From Robertmurraya sp. FSL R5-0851 (GTDB lineage: Bacteria; Bacillota; Bacilli; Bacillales; Cytobacillaceae), in the NCBI RefSeq assembly GCF_038002965.1, contig NZ_JBBOOE010000001.1, forward strand, positions 1,283,001-1,347,000: a stretch of 64,000 nucleotides of DNA, in the 5' to 3' direction. Made by a program: the position numbers and the translations under genes. The notes beneath the pieces were generated by a model. The model was not told the DNA's origin. It did no database searches and was given only the letters and a program-made list of their open reading frames with translations. Shown here in pieces: positions 27,536 to 35,980 of this stretch. Position 1 is the stretch's first letter; each line of letters opens with the position of its first letter.

Positions 27536-28554
27536 TGCTGAAAGGAAAACAATCATGGGTATTTAATAATCGCCCCGTTATTACTGCTACAGGTGTGACT
27601 GGTGGTCCATTCGAAGCCAATAGCAGATTATCAGGTGATTTTGATGTTCTGTTTGATGATTTATGGATGGGAGAAGATTCCTATGAGAAAGCCCACCGTC
27701 ACTTACTCGAAGTTGCAACGAATACAGCGTTTGAAAAAGAGGGTGTGACGGTAGAGGATGTACAGTTCATGATTGCTGGAGACCTTATTAATCAGATTAC
27801 TCCAACTAGCATTGCTGCCAGACAGTTAAAACTACCGTATCTTGGTATATTTGGTGCTTGTTCAACATCGATGGAGGGACTAGCACTTGCCTCTTTTTTT
27901 GTAAATTATGGGGGAGGAAATTATATTCTGACAGGTGCAACGAGCCATAATGCGGCTGTGGAGAAGCAATTTCGTTACCCAACTGAGTACGGCGGACAAA
28001 AGCCGCCTACTGCTCAATGGACCGTAACAGGTTCGGGTGTGGCACTGGTCAAAGCAAATCAGGGGAATGAAAGTGGGAAGCCGGTTACAACATCAGCTAC
28101 CATTGGAAAAGTCATTGATCTTGGTTTAACAGATCCTTTTAATATGGGAGGAGCCATGTCTCCTGCTGCAGCTGATACGATCTTAGCTCATTTTAAGGAT
28201 TTGGAAATTGATCCTTCATATTACGACTTAATCGTAACAGGTGATCTTGGAAAAATTGGACATGAAACCACATTTGGATTATTGCAAAAGGAAGGCTTGC
28301 CAATAAAAAAAGAGCAATTTAAGGATTGTGGCATGTTAATTTACCATGAAGATCAACCTGTTCAATCCGGAGGAAGCGGGGCAGGCTGTTCAGCAACGGT
28401 ATTATATGGACATCTGTTAAATGAAATGAAAAAGGGGACATACAAGCGAATTTTAGTTGTTGCAACAGGAGCACTTCTATCGCCGCTTACTGTTCAGCAA
28501 AATGAAACCATTCCGTGTATTGCCCATGCTGTTTCTATTGAAATGAACGAATAA
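27535..28554 (+). CDS. spoVAD: Stage V sporulation protein AD
   Basis: A 339-residue thiolase-fold protein that binds dipicolinic acid. The family motif G-A-C-S-T-S-M-E-G (in I-F-G-A-C-S-T-S) is present. It acts in the mother cell/forespore system that loads DPA into spores. Translation is coupled to spoVAC. Length is normal for the family. Confidence 0.95.
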   Translation: MLKGKQSWVFNNRPVITATGVTGGPFEANSRLSGDFDVLFDDLWMGEDSYEKAHRHLLEVATNTAFEKEGVTVEDVQFMIAGDLINQITPTSIAARQLKLPYLGIFGACSTSMEGLALASFFVNYGGGNYILTGATSHNAAVEKQFRYPTEYGGQKPPTAQWTVTGSGVALVKANQGNESGKPVTTSATIGKVIDLGLTDPFNMGGAMSPAAADTILAHFKDLEIDPSYYDLIVTGDLGKIGHETTFGLLQKEGLPIKKEQFKDCGMLIYHEDQPVQSGGSGAGCSATVLYGHLLNEMKKGTYKRILVVATGALLSPLTVQQNETIPCIAHAVSIEMNE

Positions 28555-28569
28555 GGGAGGGAAGAAAAA

Positions 28570-28926
28570 ATGCTGGCTATGTTTTTTTGGGCATTTGTTG
28601 TTGGAGGTGCCATTTGTGTAATTGGACAGCTTATGTTTGATGTAGCACGGCTTACCCCTGCACATACATTAAGTACACTTGTTGTTATTGGAGCGGTATT
28701 AGATGGGTTTGGATTATACGAACCATTAGCCGATTTTGCAGGTGCTGGAGTAACTGTACCTATTACAAATTTTGGTAATACACTTGTTCATGGTGCCCTT
28801 CAAGAGGCTGAACAGCATGGAATTATCGGGGTATTAACTGGCATGTTTGAAATTACAAGCTCGGGTATTTCAGCAGCAATCGTTTTTGCATTTATCGGTG
28901 CTCTAATATTTAAGCCAAAAGGCTAA
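28570..28926 (+). CDS. spoVAE: Stage V sporulation protein AE (SpoVAEb type)
   Basis: A 118-residue membrane protein with about four hydrophobic segments and the [13 protein letters not shown] motif related to that of SpoVAC. It corresponds to the membrane SpoVAEb subunit. AAGGGAGGG precedes the ATG. It is the last gene of a short operon that lacks spoVAA, spoVAB and spoVAF. Confidence 0.92.
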   Translation: MLAMFFWAFVVGGAICVIGQLMFDVARLTPAHTLSTLVVIGAVLDGFGLYEPLADFAGAGVTVPITNFGNTLVHGALQEAEQHGIIGVLTGMFEITSSGISAAIVFAFIGALIFKPKG

Positions 28927-28953
28927 AACTTTTTTTGATATAGGACAAAGCCT

Positions 28954-28982
28954 ACACGTTTTCAGGTCACTTACATACGTTA
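28954..28982 (+). promoter_or_regulatory. SigK-type promoter for the YjcZ-like peptide
   Basis: CATACGTTA matches CATAnnnTA, with AC 16 bases upstream in a CAC-GTTTT context. The same arrangement, including CTTACATA and TATAGT, precedes the YjcZ-like gene at 51475. Confidence 0.6.
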
Positions 28983-29014
28983 TAGTAAGTCAAGGAAAAG
29001 TGAGGTGACTTGAT

Positions 29015-29137
29015 ATGGGTTACGGCTATTGCGGTTACGGCTATGGTGGCAACGTTGGTGGATACGGATCAACTTTCGTATTAATCGTTGTATTATTCAT
29101 CTTGTTAATTATTGTTGGAGCTAGCTTTTACAACTAA
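29015..29137 (+). CDS. YjcZ-family small sporulation protein
   Basis: A 40-residue protein: a Gly/Tyr-rich N-terminal half (M-G-Y-G-Y-C-G-Y-G) and a hydrophobic helix ([16 protein letters not shown]), ending S-F-Y-N. This is the YjcZ/YtrI-like peptide family found in Bacillus spores and coats. GAGGTGA precedes the ATG. Two relatives lie at 51475 and 51621. It is followed by its own terminator. Confidence 0.8.
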   Translation: MGYGYCGYGYGGNVGGYGSTFVLIVVLFILLIIVGASFYN

Positions 29138-29160
29138 TCTCCAAAAAGAAGTGTAGGAAG

Positions 29161-29194
29161 AAAGATCGTTTCTGTACAAAGAAACGGTCTTTTT
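29161..29194 (+). terminator. Terminator after the YjcZ-like gene
   Basis: A 13-bp stem AAAGATCGTTTCT / AGAAACGGTCTTT with one G-T pair, 6-nt loop, then T run. Confidence 0.85.
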
Positions 29195-29208
29195 CCTGTC
29201 TTAAAATC

Positions 29209-29236
29209 ACCCTTTTTATGTTTTCTTCATAAGATG
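29209..29236 (+). promoter_or_regulatory. Possible SigK promoter of spoVIF
   Basis: AC is followed after 17 bases by CATAAGATG, one base away from CATAnnnTA. It lies about 35 bases before the spoVIF start. Confidence 0.35.
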
Positions 29237-29269
29237 AGAGTAGCTTAAAAAGGAGGCGTGGTTTTAAGA

Positions 29270-29524
29270 ATGGATAATCAATTTTTCAAAAATGTTGAAA
29301 AGAAAACTGGCGTTAATATGAAAGACATTCTTGAACTGGCTGGTTCATTACAAAATGCAAACTTTAAAGATGAAAAAACAGTTCGCAATGTAATCAAACG
29401 TGTATCTCAAATTGCAAACAAACCAGTCACAAAGGAAATGGAAGATAAAATTGTTTCTTCTATTGTTGCTGATGGAAAACAACTTGATTTTAATACGTTA
29501 TCTAAAATGATTAATAAGAAATAA
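29270..29524 (+). CDS. spoVIF: Stage VI sporulation protein F
   Basis: An 84-residue protein matching SpoVIF (YjcC): F-F-K-N-V-E-K-K-T-G-V-N-M-K-D, then L-Q-N-A-N-F-K-D-E-K-T-V-R. SpoVIF is a mother-cell protein needed for proper late coat-gene regulation through GerE in B. subtilis. The ATG is 13 bases from GGAGG; a GTG at 29258 is too close to that site. Position upstream of yjcD agrees with B. subtilis. Confidence 0.88.
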   Translation: MDNQFFKNVEKKTGVNMKDILELAGSLQNANFKDEKTVRNVIKRVSQIANKPVTKEMEDKIVSSIVADGKQLDFNTLSKMINKK

Positions 29525-29532
29525 AAAAAAAA

Positions 29533-29570
29533 AGAGAAGCCTCCAAAAATTGGGAAGCTTCTCTCTTCTT
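29533..29570. terminator. Bidirectional terminator between spoVIF and yjcD
   Basis: AGAGAAGC pairs with GCTTCTCT with further inner pairing. T-rich tails occur on both strands: CTTCTTTTTC on plus and an 11-T run on minus. Confidence 0.85.
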
Positions 29571-29578
29571 TTTCTCTG

Positions 29579-31867
29579 TTATTTTGGAAGGATGGGAGCC
29601 AAAAATCTAGAGGTCTTAGCATTTTTGCCTCTTCTTTTATGAGGTATCGCTATATAGCATTCTTCTTTAGCGCGAGTGATAGCTACATATAGTAGACGAC
29701 GTTCTTCTTCAATTGGTGCCGACTCACCATTCCTCAAGGAGTCTAGTGCGTAATCGTGAGGAATTCCTCCGTCAACAACATCAAGAATATACACGACTCG
29801 GTATTCTAACCCCTTTGCTCGATGAATAGTGCTAAGCGTAATTGCCTGTTCAAGTTGTTTACTAAGTTGTTTTATTTCTTTATTCATAGCACTCATATGC
29901 TTCGTATGGTCTAGGAAGTCGATAATTGTTTGAAAATTTTTTGCTGCAACCTTCAAATCGCGAATATCGTCAGAACCTTTTTCAAGACTATTTCCTTCAC
30001 TGCCACGCTTTTTTAAATAATCACCAAAGCCTACTTCCTTTTCAATGAATTCAATGCAGTCTAGTGGCTTGCTTCCTTTCAAGCTTCTAATAGAAGGTAA
30101 TAGCTTCTTTATCTTTCTTTCCTGAAAGGCATGACCGGTTGTAATATTGGATAAGCATTCAAGCATGGAGCAATCATTCAAAATACTGTTCGCTTTTAAA
30201 TCACTCATAACAGCTTGTCTAATAAAGAGAACTGGGAGAATCTGACTGATTGCCTGCTGGTCATCTTCATTAATAATGAGACGTAGAAAGGACAACATGG
30301 ATTTTACTAAATAACGTTCATAAAAGTTTTCGGAATCCAGATCGATCCTAAAAGGAAAGCTAGTTGTCGCTAGTCTTTCAAAAACTGCTCGGCTCCCGGT
30401 ATTCGTACGGTATAAAATAGCAATATCATTTGGAGCATACCCGTTTTGTAGTTTTTCGTTTATATCCTGAACAATCATGGTTGCTTCCTCTTCTTCATCA
30501 AAAGGATAAAACAACAAAGGTGAAAGAGAATGTTGATATTGAGCTTGCATCGTTTTTTTTCTACGAGTTGTATTTTTTTCAATGATCCGGTTGGCAGTTG
30601 AAATAATCTCATGTGAGGAACGGTAATTTTCGTTTAGGATAATCATTTTACTATTTGGAAAATCTTTTTCGAAAGATAGAAGGTATTTAGGGTCACTACC
30701 TCGAAATGCATAAATAGACTGATCATCATCTCCAACGGCAAATAAGTTTGCTGTTTTACGGGATAGCAATTTAATCAGCTCATATTGAACTTTGTTAATA
30801 TCTTGAAACTCATCAATTAAAAAATATTGAAAGCGATTTTGGTACATCTCTAAAACATCTTGATGATCGGTTAGATATTTATAGCATCCGATAAGCATAT
30901 CATCAAAATCGAATAGATTCTTCTTTTCCTTTTCTTGTTCATAATGTTTGTATAACTGTAATACTTGCTCCTCCCAACGACTAGCTGTTTGTATATCCTG
31001 TGGAAGTAGAAACGTATTTTTCCAATATCCAATTTGTTGAAGAGCTAAATCGTATGCAAACACCTTCTCATCAAGAGAAATTGTTTTTCCACCTTCTTTA
31101 AGGATTTGATCCTTTTGCCAATCCTTTTTTATTAATTTAGATGGATGCCATCTTTCTGGCTCATGGTAAGCTAGTATTCTATAAAAAATACTATGAAATG
31201 TACCAGTTAAAAGCCTATTAATGTCTGTAGGTGAAAGGAGAGGATATTGGTTAAGCCTTTCTTTCATTTCTGTGGCTGCTTTCGCTGTGAACGTAACAAG
31301 CATAATTGATTTTGGATCTATTTTTAACTCATGAAGCATATATGCCGCTCTTGTAGTTAACACTCTTGTCTTACCACTACCAGCACCAGCAACAACTAGG
31401 ACAGAGCCGTTTACCGTTGTGACTGCCTTTATTTGTTGATCATCAAGTTGGAAACCGCTGTTAAATAATCGTTTTATATAGTGTGAGGTTATGGTTGATT
31501 CTTGCCGAACGGTTGGTTGAAAGGAGGGAGAAGCTTTTACATGTATTGATGGCTGAAACGTATATTGTTTGGATGGAGAAACAATCATACGAGTAACTGG
31601 TATTCTGAAGCCATTTCGTTCAACATATTCGATAGGCTCAATACTCATTTCAGCGGATTCGATATCTAAACCTTTGCATTCAGATTGCTTCCGGAGCATA
31701 TGATAAAAATAGGGCTCCTCTTGTATTCCTAAATAAAGACGGACCTGTTCTTTACAAGTGGGACAATGAAGTTTTCCTTTTTTAGCTTCATCATATACAA
31801 ATTGATAATTCTCTCTATCCATAATGTTTAAATTAACTGTTTCATTATTTTTCATAGCAATTTTCAT
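29579..31867 (-). CDS. yjcD: UvrD/PcrA-type DNA helicase YjcD with N-terminal zinc module
   Basis: A 762-residue superfamily 1A helicase. Walker A is G-A-G-S-G-K-T at 161-167, and motif II D-E-F-Q-D is at 352-356, followed by G-D-D-D-Q-S-I-Y-A-F-R-G. The first 130 residues are extra relative to UvrD and carry C35-x2-C38-x17-H56-x7-C64, the same spacing as the CoiA N terminus. It unwinds DNA 3' to 5' by family. Its role is not established; the shared module suggests a link to foreign or damaged DNA (inference). Confidence 0.9.
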   Translation of the reverse strand: MKIAMKNNETVNLNIMDRENYQFVYDEAKKGKLHCPTCKEQVRLYLGIQEEPYFYHMLRKQSECKGLDIESAEMSIEPIEYVERNGFRIPVTRMIVSPSKQYTFQPSIHVKASPSFQPTVRQESTITSHYIKRLFNSGFQLDDQQIKAVTTVNGSVLVVAGAGSGKTRVLTTRAAYMLHELKIDPKSIMLVTFTAKAATEMKERLNQYPLLSPTDINRLLTGTFHSIFYRILAYHEPERWHPSKLIKKDWQKDQILKEGGKTISLDEKVFAYDLALQQIGYWKNTFLLPQDIQTASRWEEQVLQLYKHYEQEKEKKNLFDFDDMLIGCYKYLTDHQDVLEMYQNRFQYFLIDEFQDINKVQYELIKLLSRKTANLFAVGDDDQSIYAFRGSDPKYLLSFEKDFPNSKMIILNENYRSSHEIISTANRIIEKNTTRRKKTMQAQYQHSLSPLLFYPFDEEEEATMIVQDINEKLQNGYAPNDIAILYRTNTGSRAVFERLATTSFPFRIDLDSENFYERYLVKSMLSFLRLIINEDDQQAISQILPVLFIRQAVMSDLKANSILNDCSMLECLSNITTGHAFQERKIKKLLPSIRSLKGSKPLDCIEFIEKEVGFGDYLKKRGSEGNSLEKGSDDIRDLKVAAKNFQTIIDFLDHTKHMSAMNKEIKQLSKQLEQAITLSTIHRAKGLEYRVVYILDVVDGGIPHDYALDSLRNGESAPIEEERRLLYVAITRAKEECYIAIPHKRRGKNAKTSRFLAPILPK

Positions 31868-31997
31868 AATTAACCCCTTAAAATCAAAAACTCAATCGAA
31901 CTCTATCATAACAAAACAATTACTCCTACATAAAGAAGAAAAAATAAAAGATTTATTTTCCAAAAGTTTGAGGAGATTTATGAAAGAGGTGAAGAAG

Positions 31998-32270
31998 ATG
32001 GGCTATATTATTCCAGTAGTTAATTTTCAATCGAACCAGTATTTAGAGAGAAACTTAATAACATCCAGAGATCCATATAAATATGAATCGGTAAATAGAG
32101 TTACTCCGATAAAAAGTGGAACTTCAGAGGGTAATCAGCACCAGCAATCTTCTTTTTCTAAGAAATTGCTTCAAAGAGAAGAAAGAAAAGTAGTAAGACC
32201 TACTAATGAGGCGTTAGCTCATATATATGAAATTACAGGAAAAGGAAAGTACCTTGATATAAGCGTATAA
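31998..32270 (+). CDS. Small hypothetical protein
   Basis: About 90 residues, starting M-G-Y-I-I-P-V-V-N-F-Q-S-N with GAGGTGA six bases before the ATG. A longer frame beginning at 31824 overlaps the yjcD start and reads poorly. The protein is basic and polar, without membrane segments, and ends in K-G-K-Y-L-D-I-S-V. It is divergent from yjcD and has its own terminator. I do not recognise the family. Confidence 0.6.
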   Translation: MGYIIPVVNFQSNQYLERNLITSRDPYKYESVNRVTPIKSGTSEGNQHQQSSFSKKLLQREERKVVRPTNEALAHIYEITGKGKYLDISV

Positions 32271-32298
32271 AAAAATGCCTCTAATGAGGCATTTTTTT
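32269..32298. terminator. Bidirectional terminator between the small gene and yjcF
   Basis: A perfect 13-bp stem AAAAAAATGCCTC / GAGGCATTTTTTT with loop TAAT; A and T tracts serve both strands. Confidence 0.9.
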
Positions 32299-32719
32299 AT
32301 ATATATTTTTTCATTGTTCGATGTGGAATGCCAGCATCCATAAACTCTTCAGATATGATTTCATATCCTAATTTGCTGTAAAATGGAATGGCTTGTGTTT
32401 GAGCATTTAATTTTAATGCAGCATAATCATTTTGTTTGGCATATTGTTCAATTTTATCCATTATTAGTTTCCCAGCACCGGTGCCTCTAGCACTAAATAA
32501 TACACAAATTCTTTCCACTTTTCCAATGCCTTCTAAATCTCGAAAGCGACCAGCACCAATAGGTGTTTCCTGATCATAAAGTACGAAGTGAGTGCATTCA
32601 TCGTCGTACTGATCAATCTCTTCTTCCTCCGGTACTTGTTGTTCCTCCACAAATACGAGTCTTCGAACTTTAAAGGCATCCTGTTGCTGTTCTTTTGTTG
32701 TAACGATGTCTACATTCAC
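32297..32719 (-). CDS. yjcF: GNAT-family acetyltransferase YjcF
   Basis: A 140-residue GNAT protein (ElaA-like): R-R-L-V-F-V-E-E-Q-Q-V-P-E-E-E-E and acetyl-CoA loop A-R-G-T-G-A-G-K, ending with the family's Y-S-K-L-G-Y-E-I-I-S-E-E-F. Substrate unknown. It follows yjcG by six bases in the same direction, as in B. subtilis. Confidence 0.85.
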   Translation of the reverse strand: MNVDIVTTKEQQQDAFKVRRLVFVEEQQVPEEEEIDQYDDECTHFVLYDQETPIGAGRFRDLEGIGKVERICVLFSARGTGAGKLIMDKIEQYAKQNDYAALKLNAQTQAIPFYSKLGYEIISEEFMDAGIPHRTMKKYI

Positions 32720-32725
32720 TAATAT

Positions 32726-33238
32726 CTATTCCTTTCCAAGCCTAAACGTCTCAAAAACAGTCCATGAGCCATTTTCTAATTGATATAAAAGATGAAAACG
32801 ATCTACGTATTCATCGTGATTCATCTTCTGCATTTTTAATGATCCGAAAACATCCGAATGCTCATCATCGGATAATCTTTGTCCTAACGTTATATGAGGA
32901 ACAAAGGAATATTCTGTAGCCTCTCCATACCCAAGGGCATCAATCGCCTCATGAAGATCTGTCATCTCAGTTGAAGGTTCTACTTTAAAATAAATAACAT
33001 TGTTTACAGGATGAAAAGAACTAAATTTCGGTATGTGAATATGTAAAGGAGAAAATCTTTTTGAGATATCTTCAAGCTTATTAGCTAATGTTTTTGCCTC
33101 ATCCTCGTTAGCTTCAAACGGCGCTTTTAACGTGATATGCGGTGGAATGAGTGAGTAATGAGGATCATAGCGCTTTCTGTAAGAGTTAGCTAAATCTTGA
33201 AGTGTTTTTCCAGGGAAAATAACAATTCCAAATTTCAT
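32726..33238 (-). CDS. yjcG: 2'-5' RNA ligase/phosphodiesterase-like protein YjcG
   Basis: A 170-residue 2H-phosphoesterase. The two catalytic H-x-T motifs are H34-I-T and H115-I-T, about 80 residues apart as in the family. It would act on cyclic or 2'-5' phosphodiester RNA ends; the physiological substrate is not known. The ATG follows GGAGGTCAT. It lies between yjcF and yjcH. Confidence 0.88.
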   Translation of the reverse strand: MKFGIVIFPGKTLQDLANSYRKRYDPHYSLIPPHITLKAPFEANEDEAKTLANKLEDISKRFSPLHIHIPKFSSFHPVNNVIYFKVEPSTEMTDLHEAIDALGYGEATEYSFVPHITLGQRLSDDEHSDVFGSLKMQKMNHDEYVDRFHLLYQLENGSWTVFETFRLGKE

Positions 33239-33353
33239 TATATGACCTCCGATAAGCTATGTAATATAGAAGCGTTGAATATTAAATATTATAACAAATT
33301 TTCAAAATCATTTATATAATTATACCCATACAAGGCCCGCAATACCCTTTGTA

Positions 33354-34082
33354 TTATGAGCCAAACATCGCTTTTAAGGACGACTTCAAGTCTCCTTGCC
33401 AATATGTCCATGTATGATCTCCATCAAATTCATGATAAACATAGGAAAGAGAATGATTTTTTAAGTATTTGTTCAGTTCTCGGTTAGGTGTTAGAAAATC
33501 ATACACTTCATCCTTTGTCATTTTTACGGCTGTCTCATTTTTTCCAATGCTATGGTAAATAGAGAGAAGACTAGTTGTGTTTTTATTGACCACTTTTTCC
33601 AAAACGTTGCTGTTTATGTATGGAGATTGAAGTATAACCTTTCCAAATGTGTTTGGATATTTTATTGCAGCGAGTAGGGAAATAGTAGCTCCTAGGGAAT
33701 CACCCATTAATGCCCGTCCCATCCCCATTTGAAAGGTTGGAAACTCTTGATCCAAAAATGGGATAAGCTCATGTGCCAAAAAGCGGATGTATGCTTCATG
33801 TTTTTTTCCTTTTGGATGATATTTTTCCCAGCGGTCTTCAATTGTGAGATATGGAACTCCAACTACAATAATATTTTCTATTTCTTTTTCGGAAAGAAGT
33901 TCATCACAAAGCCTGGCTAGTCTACCTAATTGGAAATAATCCTTCCCATCAGCTGTAACAAGGAGATGGTACTTATATAAAGGTGAATAATTGGCTGGCT
34001 TATATACCAAAAGGTTTATTTCTTCTTTAAGTTCGTAACTATAAACCAACAAGTCTTGAATGGTTCCTTTTAGGGTATTCAC
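33354..34082 (-). CDS. yjcH: Putative esterase YjcH
   Basis: A 242-residue alpha/beta-hydrolase of the esterase D-like (Fes/IroE) family. The nucleophile elbow G-D-S129-L-G is visible, with a C-terminal His in D-G-D-H-T-W. No signal peptide, so cytoplasmic. Substrate unknown. Order yjcF-yjcG-yjcH is conserved with B. subtilis; 115 bases separate it from yjcG, with no clear terminator. Confidence 0.85.
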   Translation of the reverse strand: MNTLKGTIQDLLVYSYELKEEINLLVYKPANYSPLYKYHLLVTADGKDYFQLGRLARLCDELLSEKEIENIIVVGVPYLTIEDRWEKYHPKGKKHEAYIRFLAHELIPFLDQEFPTFQMGMGRALMGDSLGATISLLAAIKYPNTFGKVILQSPYINSNVLEKVVNKNTTSLLSIYHSIGKNETAVKMTKDEVYDFLTPNRELNKYLKNHSLSYVYHEFDGDHTWTYWQGDLKSSLKAMFGS

Positions 34083-34262
34083 TGAGCATTTCCCCTTTAC
34101 TGGAATATAAAGGTACTACTAAAAATTCTATCATAAATATTGTATGGAAATAAATTTATTTTACTTAGTGTATAAATCCTGTATAGAAATACATAAATAA
34201 ATATGTATATAAAAGTGAAAGATAGAAAAATTGTAGGTGATATGCTAGTTGTACCAAATTGT

Positions 34263-34293
34263 TTGACAAACTGATGAAGAGTTATGATAAAAT
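34263..34293 (+). promoter_or_regulatory. SigA promoter for the TAXI/TRAP operon
   Basis: A perfect TTGACA, then an extended -10 TGATAAAAT at 34285-34293 (19-base spacing), about 40 bases before the receptor start. Confidence 0.5.
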
Positions 34294-34333
34294 TATTACG
34301 AAAAACTGGAAAAATATAAAAGGGGGAATTCCA

Positions 34334-35335
34334 ATGAAAAAGAAACGTTTTCTTCTCTCAACCGTTCTGATGTTGGTACTGTCACTTGTGCTTGCTGCTT
34401 GTGGAGCAAACAATGACGAGGGAAATGGTGCTGAGGATAGCGGTGATTCAGGTGCTGAAAAGCCAAAGTTCATTAGTATCGTAACAGGTGGAACTGGTGG
34501 TACATACTACCCGCTAGGTGGATCATTTGCTTCGATCATCTCGGATGCAACTGGTATTGAAACAAACGCTGAAACATCAGGTGCTTCTGCTGAAAACATG
34601 ACCACACTTAAAGCTGGTGATGCAGAAATTGCCTTTTCACAAACTGATATCGCTTCATACGCTAAAGACGGAAAGTTAATGTTTGAAGGGAATGCCGTTG
34701 ATAATGTTCAAGCAATTGGAACATTATATCCAGAAACCATTCAAATTGTTACTACAGCAAAGTCAGGTATTAGCTCTGTTGAAGATTTAAAAGGGAAAAA
34801 AGTTTCTGTAGGAGCACCTGGTTCAGGTACAGCTGCTAATGCAGAACAAATTTTAGAGGTTCATGGTTTATCATTCGATGATATCCAGAAGCAAGACCTA
34901 TCGTTTGATGAGTCTACTGCTGGTATTCAAGATGGAACCATTGATGCTGCATTCGTTACTGCTGGTACACCAACAGGGGCAGTAGAAGGGTTATCTGCAA
35001 CAGAGGATATTGTGATTGTACCAATTGCAGCTGAAAAAATTGCAGAATTAATTGAAGCATATCCATACTATGTTGAGGATGAAGTTCCTGCTGGTACTTA
35101 CGGATTAACTGATAAAGTAGCAACTGTTGCTGTTCAAGCAATGTTAGTCGTAAAATCAGACCTTTCTGAAGAAGTTGTATATGATGTTACAAAGGCTATC
35201 TTTGAAAACCTTGATAAAGTGACACATGCTAAAGGAAAATTGATCTCAGCTGAAAATGCTGTAAATGGTGTAGGAATTGACATCCATCCAGGTGCACAGA
35301 AGTATTACGATGAAAAAGGTATTAAAGCTGAATAA
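34334..35335 (+). CDS. TAXI-family TRAP transporter solute-binding lipoprotein
   Basis: A 333-residue TAXI receptor. A signal peptide with lipobox L-A-A-C is followed by an acidic Gly/Ser linker and then G-G-T-G-G-T-Y-Y-P-L-G, the TAXI hallmark. It captures a small organic acid for the fused TRAP permease encoded downstream. The ATG follows AAAGGGGGA; an in-frame ATG 25 codons upstream overlaps the promoter. The substrate cannot be read from sequence; many TAXI systems take glutamate or dicarboxylates. Confidence 0.92.
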   Translation: MKKKRFLLSTVLMLVLSLVLAACGANNDEGNGAEDSGDSGAEKPKFISIVTGGTGGTYYPLGGSFASIISDATGIETNAETSGASAENMTTLKAGDAEIAFSQTDIASYAKDGKLMFEGNAVDNVQAIGTLYPETIQIVTTAKSGISSVEDLKGKKVSVGAPGSGTAANAEQILEVHGLSFDDIQKQDLSFDESTAGIQDGTIDAAFVTAGTPTGAVEGLSATEDIVIVPIAAEKIAELIEAYPYYVEDEVPAGTYGLTDKVATVAVQAMLVVKSDLSEEVVYDVTKAIFENLDKVTHAKGKLISAENAVNGVGIDIHPGAQKYYDEKGIKAE

Positions 35336-35357
35336 TAAAGTAGTTTGGTGAAAATGA

Positions 35358-35407
35358 GACCGGCCGGCTTTTATAACCAATTAAGGGTTATTATGGTCGG
35401 TCAATTT
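35358..35407 (+). terminator. Hairpin attenuator between TAXI receptor and permease genes
   Basis: GACCGGCC pairs with GGTCGGTC, with an inner stem ATAACC / GGTTAT, followed by AATTTTT. It lies inside what would otherwise be an N-terminal extension of the next gene, which supports the later start chosen there. Confidence 0.7.
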
Positions 35408-35452
35408 TTCGCTTTTAGAGATAAAAATGTACTAGAAAATGGACGTGTTACC

Positions 35453-35980
35453 ATGGGGAAAGTGATTAAAAGCAAATCCTTTCTAAGTTTATTCCTCAGT
35501 ATGTTACTCATCATTTGTCTATCAATCATTCCATATAAAAAAGCATTAACTTTTCAGTTAGAAAACTCTGGTGAGGTTCTTGTGTATATTCCACTTGGAG
35601 ACCATCCAGAATTCAAAATAAAATATACACATTCGATTCATCTATCAGACGTTATTGAGAGTTACCAAGTTAATAGCAATGGAGAAATTAAGCAGTTTGA
35701 ACTCGAATATTCTGACTTTTCCATAGGGATGCCGGAAAATGCCTCGAGTGGTGAGGTTTTCGAGCAGAGGAATGGGAAATATTATATAAAAAATATGAAT
35801 CGAATTTTTCCATACTTTGATTTAAGAACAGGAAAGGTTCGTGCCAATCATACAATAATATATAGAAACAAAGAGTACCCTTTAAATAAATACGTAGAAC
35901 CAGGTACTTTGGTAAGAATAAAGGTAATTAAGATAAACCTTTATCAACAATGGAAAGGAGTGAATCTCATTGACGGATAA
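35453..35980 (+). CDS. DUF1850 protein of TRAP/TAXI operon
   Basis: A 175-residue protein with one N-terminal membrane anchor (about residues 8-27) and an extracytoplasmic domain with the DUF1850 signature Y-T-H-S-I-H-L-S-D-V-I-E-S-Y. DUF1850 genes usually sit between a TAXI receptor and a fused TRAP permease, as here. The function is unknown. The start is not certain: the ribosome site before this ATG is weak, but earlier in-frame starts overlap the attenuator hairpin. It overlaps the permease gene by 11 bases. Confidence 0.8.
   Translation: MGKVIKSKSFLSLFLSMLLIICLSIIPYKKALTFQLENSGEVLVYIPLGDHPEFKIKYTHSIHLSDVIESYQVNSNGEIKQFELEYSDFSIGMPENASSGEVFEQRNGKYYIKNMNRIFPYFDLRTGKVRANHTIIYRNKEYPLNKYVEPGTLVRIKVIKINLYQQWKGVNLIDG

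Noticed and set aside
34259..34333. 25-codon N-terminal extension of the TAXI receptor
   Set aside because: It overlaps the TTGACA/-10 promoter and would hide the lipoprotein signal peptide.
35345..35452. 36-codon N-terminal extension of the DUF1850 protein
   Set aside because: It is translated from the attenuator hairpin sequence; the membrane anchor begins at the later ATG.
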